The position numbers and the translations under genes are program-made. Source: Pseudomonadota bacterium (GTDB lineage: Bacteria > Pseudomonadota > Gammaproteobacteria > Steroidobacterales > Steroidobacteraceae). From it: a stretch of 20,687 bases of DNA. The stretch lies in NCBI GenBank assembly GCA_021808195.1, contig JAKBCE010000049.1, forward strand, positions 1-20,687, in the 5' to 3' direction. Under the pieces are notes generated by a model. That model was not told the origin of the DNA. It was given only the letters and a program-made list of their open reading frames with translations, and did no database searches. Every line of letters begins with the position of its first letter. Positions within the stretch are counted from its first letter, which is position 1. Shown here one piece after another: positions 14,515 through 20,687 of this stretch.

Positions 14515-16733
14515 CACTGTCCTCCACCCATCAGCCCACATCCTGCCATCGGCGGGATCTGCGTGCCCACCGGCACGGCCACTTCGACCGCATTCGCCGC
14601 ATCGCAGCTCGGAGTTGCCTCGAGGCCGGTCGGAAAATCGATCCACACGTCCGTCAGCCCCTGCGGCGGCGGCATGCTGAGGGGCAACGTACCGATCGAC
14701 GCCATGATGTGTGCCCATACCGGCAGAGCGCCCATAGCACCGGTCAGCCGAGTCGGCTGATTGTGATCATAGCCGACCCACACCACCGCCAGGTCGCTAC
14801 CGGTGAATCCGGCGAACCAGCTGTCCCGGTCATTCTGCGAGGTGCCGGTCTTGCCCGCCGCGACAAGCCCTGGGGGCAGTATTGCCTGGGCCGGCTCGCC
14901 CGTACCGTGGGTCAGCACCTGCTCCATCATGGTCGTGACTTCATAGACATCGGCGGGCGGGGCCACCGGCGTGACGCGTACGGGGAATGCCTTGAGGGAT
15001 CTGCCGTTGGCACTGATCACCGCCTGCACGGCGCGCAGCGGCTCGCGGAACCCTCCGTCGGCGAGTCCGTTGTACAGCTGCGCCACCTCGAGTGGTGACA
15101 GATCGCTCGCACCGAGCAGCATCGCCGGCACTTCATCGGGCAGATGCTTCAGCCCGAAGCGCTGTAGCGTGTGCGTGACCGGGCCCAATCCGATGCTCAT
15201 CCCGAGCCGCACGCTCGCGGCATTGAGCGAGTCCCCCAGCGCCCTCACCAGCGGCACCGGACCGTGGAAGATCCGCGAATAATTGTGCGGCCGCCAGTAC
15301 CGTCCAGGTCCAAGTCGTACTGCAATCGGCTCGTCCTCGATGATGCTCGCCGCCGTGTACTGGCCGGTCTCGAGCGCGGTCAGGTAGACGAAAGGCTTGA
15401 CCAGTGAGCCGATCGAGCGGCGCGCATCGAGCGCGCGATTAAAGCCATCGAAATCGGCATCGCGGCCGCCGACGAGCGCGAGCACATCGCCGGTCTGCGG
15501 CGAGGTGACCACGACGGCGCCCTGCAGGTGCTCAGCTCCGTAGTGATGCGTGGCGTCGAGGTGGTGCAGGTGCGCATCGAGCGCCTGCTCGGCCAGCTCC
15601 TGCACCCGCGGGTCGAGGCTGGTGTAGATCCGCAGACCCGCCTCGGTGAGCGCCCGTTCGGGGTAGTCTCGGCTCAGCGTACGGCGCACCAGATCGAGGT
15701 ACGCCGGGTAATAAGCGCCTGAGGCGTGCGCCGTCACGCCGAGCGGCTTGCGCATCGCGGCCTCGGCGCGCGCGTGCGAGATCACGCCTTGGCGAGCGAG
15801 GATCTGCAGCACCAGATTGCGTCGCGCCAGGACTCGCTTCGGGAAGCGTCTCGGGTCGTAATAGGTCGGACCGCGCACGATGGCCACGAGCATCGCAATT
15901 TGAGGCAGGTCGAGCTCATCGAGCGGCTTGCCGAAGTAGAACTGGCTCGCGAGCCCAAACCCGTGTACCGACCGGTTGCCGTCCTGGCCCAGGAAGATCT
16001 CGTTGATGTAGGCGTTCATGAGATCCGCCTTGCTGAAGTGCGCCGTGAGCGCCACAGCCATGATCGCCTCGCGGATCTTGCGCCAGAACGTCCGTCGGTT
16101 ACTGAGAAAATAGCTGCGTACCAGCTCCTGAGTCAGGGTACTGCCGCCCTCCTCAATGTGGTGCGCGCGCAGATCCACCCAGGCGGCGCGCAGGATGCCC
16201 CGCGGATCCACTCCCCAGTTCGTGTCGAAGGTGCGGTCCTCGACCGCCTTCAGCGCCGCCGGCAGCAGCGGCGGTACCTGCTTCGGCGTCACCACGATCC
16301 GATCAACCCCGTCGCTCGGAAAGAGGCTGCCGATGAGCAGCGGATCGAGCCGGATCACCGCAACCTCGGTCCCGGCGGCATTGCGCAGATCCTGGATCCC
16401 GCCCGGCCCGAAGCCGATGTGCAGCAGCATCGCGGGACGGCTGCGATCGGCAAACTGTGCCGGGCGCAGCAGCACGGTCATGCGGCCCGTCGCGGCGGTA
16501 TAGGTGCCCGGCCCATCGAGCCGCGCCACCCGCCGGTACGCCAGACGGTGCAATTCGTGCTCGAGCTGGCCTTCGGTGAGCACCTCCCCGGCATACAACT
16601 GCAGCGGTGCGGCATAGACGCGTGCCGGCAGTGTCCAGCGCAGGGAACGGAACTGGCGGGTCACCAACCGGTCGAGATACAGCACGTACCCGCCGCCCAC
16701 CACGAGCATCACCAGGGCGGAAATGGCGAGCAC
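14514..16733 (-). CDS. mrcB: Penicillin-binding protein 1B (bifunctional transglycosylase/transpeptidase)
   Basis: A 739-residue class A PBP from the GTG at 16733. One membrane helix (1-20) is followed by a UB2H-like region (about 45-145), then the glycosyltransferase with catalytic E165 in VEDRTF and GGSTLTQE (196-203), where most relatives have TQQ; the usual EDxxFxxH has Asn for His. The transpeptidase has S443 in SLVK, SLN (502-504) and KTG (628-630), all intact. It polymerises and cross-links peptidoglycan. The frame remains open upstream with a highly basic tail typical of PBP1b, but has no ATG/GTG/TTG there; only a CTG at 16823, overlapping the preceding stop, could start it. It is co-directional with lysAC and the TPR lipoprotein. 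Confidence 0.96.
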   Translation of the reverse strand: MLAISALVMLVVGGGYVLYLDRLVTRQFRSLRWTLPARVYAAPLQLYAGEVLTEGQLEHELHRLAYRRVARLDGPGTYTAATGRMTVLLRPAQFADRSRPAMLLHIGFGPGGIQDLRNAAGTEVAVIRLDPLLIGSLFPSDGVDRIVVTPKQVPPLLPAALKAVEDRTFDTNWGVDPRGILRAAWVDLRAHHIEEGGSTLTQELVRSYFLSNRRTFWRKIREAIMAVALTAHFSKADLMNAYINEIFLGQDGNRSVHGFGLASQFYFGKPLDELDLPQIAMLVAIVRGPTYYDPRRFPKRVLARRNLVLQILARQGVISHARAEAAMRKPLGVTAHASGAYYPAYLDLVRRTLSRDYPERALTEAGLRIYTSLDPRVQELAEQALDAHLHHLDATHHYGAEHLQGAVVVTSPQTGDVLALVGGRDADFDGFNRALDARRSIGSLVKPFVYLTALETGQYTAASIIEDEPIAVRLGPGRYWRPHNYSRIFHGPVPLVRALGDSLNAASVRLGMSIGLGPVTHTLQRFGLKHLPDEVPAMLLGASDLSPLEVAQLYNGLADGGFREPLRAVQAVISANGRSLKAFPVRVTPVAPPADVYEVTTMMEQVLTHGTGEPAQAILPPGLVAAGKTGTSQNDRDSWFAGFTGSDLAVVWVGYDHNQPTRLTGAMGALPVWAHIMASIGTLPLSMPPPQGLTDVWIDFPTGLEATPSCDAANAVEVAVPVGTQIPPMAGCGLMGGGQ

Positions 16734-16819
16734 CCGCCACAGCCAGCCCCCGCGCTTGCGGCGGGCTTTGGCCGTGCGGCTGGGCCGCGATGCGGACGGC
16801 TTGCGCGCTGCGGACCGCT

Positions 16820-19402
16820 TCAGAGGACGAGCTCCTCGGCCGGCTCACGCAGGTTGTAGTGCGAACTCATCGCATGGCCGTAAGCGCCGGTATTGGCGAT
16901 GAGCAGCACGTCGCCCTCGCGCGTCGGCGGCAGCAGACGATCATGGCCGAGCACGTCTGCACTCTCGCAGATCGGCCCGACGACGTTGGCCAGTTCGCTT
17001 GCAGGCTCATCGAGACGGGTCAAGTTGACGATTTCATGGTATGACCCATAGAGCGCCGGACGGAGCAGAGAGTTCATGCCCGTGGCGATCCCCACGTAGC
17101 GAACCCCACCCTTGCTCTTCAGCTGCGTCACCCGGGCGAGCAGCACACCGGCCGCGGCCGTCACATAGCGTCCCGGCTCCAGCGAGATCTCCAGACCCGG
17201 ATGCTCGGCACGCACCGCGGCGAGCAGCGTATCGAGCTTGCCGAGGTCGAGCTGACGTTGGTCGGCCCGCTCCGGCACGCCCAATCCACCGCCAATATCG
17301 ATCGTACGCACCGACTCGATGCGCTGCGCCAGATCGGCGAGCTGACGGGCCGTGTGCTCCCAGGTGCTCACATCGAGAATGCCACTGCCAACATGGGAGT
17401 GCAGACCGACGATGCGCGCGCCGTGACGCTGTGCCTCGCGGGCCAGCTGCTCGAGATCACCGATCGGCACGCCGAACTTGGCGTGCGCCCCGGCAGTACG
17501 CACGTGATGGTGATGGCCCGCACCCACGCCGGTATCGATGCGCACGAAGATTTCCCGCTCGTGCCACAGCTCGCTCCACTCGGTGAGCGCATGCAGGCTA
17601 TCCACTGTGACCTGCACGCCGCGCTCGAGTGCCCAGCGATATTCCTCGCGCGGCGCGAAGTTCGGTGTGAACAGCACGTGCGCCGGATCGAGCGTCGGGA
17701 AAAGACCCAGCACCCGCTCCAGTTCGCCGCGCGACACGCACTCGAAACCCACCCCTTCGGCGGCGACCGCGCGCAACACCTGCGGATGCGGATTGGCTTT
17801 GATTGCGAAATACACACGAGAAAGTGACTTCAGCGAGCGCAGAGCGCGCGCCGCTGCGCGCACGCTCTCGAGGTGATAGACGTAGGCGGCCTCACGCGCT
17901 CCCAGCGCATCCATCAGCTGTGCGCGCTGCCGACGCCACCACGGATCGTCCGCGGCGGCAGAGATCGACGTGCCGGTGAACAGCTGTTCCCAAGTAGGAC
18001 CGAGCACGCGGTCTGCCACAGCGGGCCGGATCAGCAGCTCGTGCAGCTGATCGACGAGCCGGTCGCCCTGACTCTCATCGACCACGAAGGTGAAGTTCAG
18101 GTCGTTGGCCGCTTGGGACACGAGGTAGATCTTCTGCTCGGCGAAGAATTCGAACGCCCCGCCCAGCTGGTGCAAGATCGCACGAATATTGCGACCGACC
18201 AGACTGACCGACGCGCACGGTCCGATGAGCTGGACTCGGCACAGGCGCGACAGGTCGCTCACCAGAGCACCGAGCAGCGCATTGTCGAGCGTGTTGGCGG
18301 CCGGATCGAGCGACACGGTGACGTTGGTCTCCGAGGTCGACACCAAGTCCACCGACATGCCGTGCGCCTTGAAGACCTGGAACGCATCGGCGAGAAAGCC
18401 CACCTGGTGCCACATGCCCGGGCTCTCAAGCGACACCAGCGTGATGCCCTTCTTGGTGCACACCGCCTTGACTTGCGCCGCATCGTCGCCTTCGGCCGTG
18501 AGCACCGTGCCGTCGAGCTCGGGGGCCTGAGTGGCATACACGTGCAGCGGAATGCCGTACTGGCGCACCGGCAAAATGCAGCGCGGATGCAGGACCTTGG
18601 CCCCGCTGGTTGCAATCTCCTGCGCCTCGTCGTAGTGCAGCGCACGCAGAAGCCGCGCGGTGGGAACCTGTCGGGGGTTGGCGCTGAACATGCCCGGCAC
18701 GTCCGTCCAGATCTCCAGGCGCTGCGCGCGCAGCTTGGCGGCGAAATACGCCCCCGAGGTATCCGAACCCCCGCGGCCGAGCAGCACGGTGTTGCCGTCG
18801 CTGTCACTGGCGATGAAGCCCTGGGTCACGATGACCGGGGCCATCGCGTGCAGGCGTTGCTCGAGCACGTGATCCGGCGCGAAGTTGCACACGGCCGACA
18901 GCACGTTCGAGCGCGCCGAGGCACCGCTGCGCTCCTCGGCGCTGAGCATGGTGCGGGCGTCGGCCCACTGCGCCTCGATGCTCTGTGTGGCGAGAAAGCG
19001 GGCGCCGAGATCGGTGGCCATCAGTTCCCCGGCCGCCATGACCCGCGCGCGGGTCCGATCGCTCACCTCGCCGATCAGCGCCACGCCCGCGGCGATCTGG
19101 CGCAGCTCGGCCAGCTGACGCTCGCAGGCTTCGCCGAGGGCGATGCCGAGATCGGCGGCGAGCTGTCGGTGACGGGCCTCGATCTCGCGCAGCTGCTCCT
19201 CCTGAGCCTGCCCGCGTGCCAGGTCGAGCAGTCGCTCGAGCCGGTCGGTGATGCCGCTCAGGGCCGAATGCACGATCAGGACACGTGCCCCCGCAGCGCG
19301 GCGCGCCTGGGTGACTTTGGCAATATTCCGCCAATTGGCGACGGAGGAAACGCTGGTCCCTCCGAACTTCAGGACGATCCACTCGGAAACGCTGCGGGTC
19401 AC
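16820..19402 (-). CDS. Bifunctional aspartokinase / diaminopimelate decarboxylase (LysC-LysA fusion)
   Basis: An 860-residue fusion from the GTG at 19402, preceded by AGGA; an earlier GTG at 19444 would add 14 residues. The N-terminal half is an aspartokinase: KFGGTS at 12-17, GRGGSDTS at about 209-216, then two ACT domains (about 318-455) that normally bind lysine for feedback inhibition. The C-terminal half is a PLP-dependent DAP decarboxylase: K535 in FAIKAN, HVGSG at 670-674, GGGLG at 704-708, EPGRY at 742-746, C812-E-S and Y841. One chain thus carries the first and the last step of lysine synthesis. This fusion is known from Xanthomonadales relatives. Its stop codon touches the extended PBP1b frame. 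Confidence 0.96.
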   Translation of the reverse strand: MTRSVSEWIVLKFGGTSVSSVANWRNIAKVTQARRAAGARVLIVHSALSGITDRLERLLDLARGQAQEEQLREIEARHRQLAADLGIALGEACERQLAELRQIAAGVALIGEVSDRTRARVMAAGELMATDLGARFLATQSIEAQWADARTMLSAEERSGASARSNVLSAVCNFAPDHVLEQRLHAMAPVIVTQGFIASDSDGNTVLLGRGGSDTSGAYFAAKLRAQRLEIWTDVPGMFSANPRQVPTARLLRALHYDEAQEIATSGAKVLHPRCILPVRQYGIPLHVYATQAPELDGTVLTAEGDDAAQVKAVCTKKGITLVSLESPGMWHQVGFLADAFQVFKAHGMSVDLVSTSETNVTVSLDPAANTLDNALLGALVSDLSRLCRVQLIGPCASVSLVGRNIRAILHQLGGAFEFFAEQKIYLVSQAANDLNFTFVVDESQGDRLVDQLHELLIRPAVADRVLGPTWEQLFTGTSISAAADDPWWRRQRAQLMDALGAREAAYVYHLESVRAAARALRSLKSLSRVYFAIKANPHPQVLRAVAAEGVGFECVSRGELERVLGLFPTLDPAHVLFTPNFAPREEYRWALERGVQVTVDSLHALTEWSELWHEREIFVRIDTGVGAGHHHHVRTAGAHAKFGVPIGDLEQLAREAQRHGARIVGLHSHVGSGILDVSTWEHTARQLADLAQRIESVRTIDIGGGLGVPERADQRQLDLGKLDTLLAAVRAEHPGLEISLEPGRYVTAAAGVLLARVTQLKSKGGVRYVGIATGMNSLLRPALYGSYHEIVNLTRLDEPASELANVVGPICESADVLGHDRLLPPTREGDVLLIANTGAYGHAMSSHYNLREPAEELVL

Positions 19403-19534
19403 GTCGATTCCTGGCCGAATGGCGGGGGCGGCCGGTTCACACACTCGGGCCGAGCAGGCCCCCGGGCGCTGCCGAGTGTCGGCCGCCCTGCTCGGGTCGA
19501 ACGAATCCGCTCTCAGATCGCGCGGGCGCTAGAG

Positions 19535-19744
19535 CTATTCGTCGAAATCGCGAAGATCCTTCTCGAGCTTGCGGTCCGCCAGGACTTCCTCGAGGCGGCT
19601 CCACGCAGCTTTGCCGCGCTTGCCGGGATGGGGCCGACGCTTATCGACCCGATCGAGCATCCGATCGTAATCGATGCTCTCCTCGGCGCTCCCGCTCAAG
19701 AATTCCTCGTCGAGATCGTAGCTCTCGTTATCTCGTTCCGACAT
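19535..19744 (-). CDS. Small acidic/basic protein of unknown function (possibly PA3496-like)
   Basis: A 69-residue protein with a strongly acidic N-terminal third, a basic centre (DKRRPHPGKRGKAAW) and a charged C-terminal helix ending RDFDE. There is no signal peptide or membrane span. The layout recalls the small PA3496-type envelope-integrity proteins, but I cannot confirm this from memory. It lies upstream of lysAC on the same strand, with 132 bases between, and has its own candidate promoter at 19810-19837. The reading is supported by its composition and position; function unknown. Confidence 0.6.
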   Translation of the reverse strand: MSERDNESYDLDEEFLSGSAEESIDYDRMLDRVDKRRPHPGKRGKAAWSRLEEVLADRKLEKDLRDFDE

Positions 19745-19809
19745 CTAGCGGTGCAAATCCTTAGTTAAATCAATTGGGTAGTGCAATTCGACCTGGAGCA
19801 AGAGAGCGC

Positions 19810-19837
19810 ACTATAATGAAATCCAGCGCCGGGGCAA
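19810..19837 (-). promoter_or_regulatory. Candidate promoter for the small protein and possibly lysAC
   Basis: On the minus strand TTGCCC (19832-19837) and TATAGT (19810-19815) are separated by 16 bases, giving a start near 19803 and a leader of about 60 bases before the ATG at 19744. The surrounding 100 bases are clearly AT-richer than the genes on either side, as expected for a promoter region. Confidence 0.4.
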
Positions 19838-19850
19838 TAGCCTTCAAGGG

Positions 19851-20666
19851 TCAGGGCATCCGATCCCGCACGATCACCGGCGCTCCGCGCCCGAGGCCAA
19901 GACCCTCGGCTGCACTTTGCTCGGCGCGGGCGATCTCGAGCACGCCGAACGAATTGATCAGCGCCAGGTACTGCCCGGGCTGGGTATCCCCGTAGGTGCG
20001 CAGCAGCGCAAAGGCATGTGGACCGGCATGCACCAGTGGCAGTCGGAACCGCTCGAGCAGCGCTCCGTCGATATTGGTGATCAGATTGCCGAAGTGATCG
20101 ATGGTGATCACCACCCCGCTGACGCTCGCGCTTTCCACCACCGGGTCATCGACCCAGGCCGGCACCAGCGAGTCCGGCCGGCAGGCCTCGCCGAGGTCAT
20201 CCACACGGCAGCGTCCGGCGGCGAGTTCGGCCGCCACGGGTGCAAATATATCCCGGCCATGGAAGGTCGCGCTGGCTCGCGCGATGCCGAGCCGGGCAAG
20301 CCCCGCGGGGCGCAGCCGCACCACCTCGGCGTCCGGGTGACGGGCCACGAGCGGGGCCAGCAGTCCGTTGTCGGGTGCGAGGAACAGGTGGCCCGCGAGG
20401 CTCACCGCCACGATGTCCCGTGCGGTACCTACCCCCGGATCCACCACGGCCACGTGCACCGTTCCTTCGGGAAAGTACGCAAACGCGCGGGTCAGCCAGA
20501 ATCCGGCCTCGGCCGGCCAGTGCACCAGAATCTCGTGGGTCAGATCGATCAGGCGCGCCGCGGGGAAACGGCCGAGGATCCTGCCCTTCATGACCCCGAC
20601 GAACGGGCCCTGGTGGCCGAAGTCCGTGGTGATCGTGATCACGCCCGATGGCTGCGGATGACTCAT
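19851..20666 (-). CDS. SAM hydroxide adenosyltransferase (DUF62 family)
   Basis: A 271-residue protein from the ATG at 20666 (an ATG at 20675 would add three residues). Family signatures are ITTDFG near the N-terminus, VVDPGVGT, LAPDNGLL and ITIDHFGNLITN. These enzymes (related to fluorinase) cleave S-adenosylmethionine with water-derived hydroxide to adenosine and methionine. The physiological purpose is not settled. It is the first of the minus-strand run; 106 bases separate it from the small protein downstream. Only 21 bases remain between its start and the window edge, so its promoter is not visible. Confidence 0.92.
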   Translation of the reverse strand: MSHPQPSGVITITTDFGHQGPFVGVMKGRILGRFPAARLIDLTHEILVHWPAEAGFWLTRAFAYFPEGTVHVAVVDPGVGTARDIVAVSLAGHLFLAPDNGLLAPLVARHPDAEVVRLRPAGLARLGIARASATFHGRDIFAPVAAELAAGRCRVDDLGEACRPDSLVPAWVDDPVVESASVSGVVITIDHFGNLITNIDGALLERFRLPLVHAGPHAFALLRTYGDTQPGQYLALINSFGVLEIARAEQSAAEGLGLGRGAPVIVRDRMP

Positions 20667-20687
20667 GGCCGTCATCCTACAACGCCG

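Noticed and set aside
15726..16859. 377-residue open frame on the plus strand
   Set aside because: Antisense to PBP1b, whose catalytic motifs are certain.
17873..19768. 631-residue open frame on the plus strand
   Set aside because: It is antisense to the LysC-LysA fusion, has the His/Arg/Gly-rich composition of a high-GC shadow frame and no recognisable motif.
19787..19817. Perfect TATAAT on the plus strand with TTCGAC upstream
   Set aside because: Spacing is 19 bases and transcription would run antisense into the SAM hydroxide adenosyltransferase gene; the minus-strand TTGCCC/TATAGT pair over the same bases makes more sense.

Overview
The window looks like part of a high-GC gammaproteobacterial chromosome. 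The strongest taxonomic hint is a single-chain aspartokinase/diaminopimelate decarboxylase, a fusion known from Xanthomonadales and related lineages (Nevskiales/Steroidobacterales-like). A PBP1b followed by a TPR lipoprotein fits the same assignment. Genus cannot be told from the sequence alone.

Region 1 (1 to about 7090) is an accessory block ending at the 3' end of a tRNA-Ala(CGC) gene. It holds a LysR regulator, a divergent run of redox and ester-metabolism genes (COG2085 NADPH oxidoreductase-like protein, two short-chain dehydrogenases, an HSL-type alpha/beta hydrolase, an Old Yellow Enzyme homologue), and the N-terminal stub of a tyrosine-recombinase-type integrase beside the tRNA. Two decayed gene starts lie inside it. 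One is an SDR start between the hydrolase and the OYE gene. The other is a frameshifted copy of the COG2085 gene start after the OYE gene. The block appears to be an old integrated island that has been duplicated, trimmed and immobilised.

Region 2 (7091 to about 13913) is ordinary chromosome: the tRNA with a good promoter, a Bcp-type peroxiredoxin, a membrane-anchored histidine-phosphatase-fold protein that has lost its catalytic histidines, a diguanylate cyclase with a degenerate receiver-like domain, a CtaG/Sco/2Fe-2S ferredoxin run (copper and cytochrome oxidase assembly), an ICMT/PEMT-like methyltransferase, a tiny two-helix potassium-channel-like protein with an unusual filter, a DUF2147 protein and an ExoIII-family nuclease.

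Region 3 (13930 to 20666, all minus strand) is built around the cell envelope and lysine/DAP. A SAM hydroxide adenosyltransferase and a small acidic protein precede the LysC-LysA fusion, which runs directly into PBP1b, which overlaps a TPR lipoprotein resembling a PBP1b activator. Supply of DAP/lysine and polymerisation of peptidoglycan are thus physically linked.

I found no CRISPR array, insertion sequence, rRNA or complete mobile element. No clearly new multi-gene system stands out. The most unusual items are the gene relics in the island, the OYE homologue with altered active-site and FMN-phosphate motifs, the dead phosphatase-fold protein and the minimal channel-like protein.
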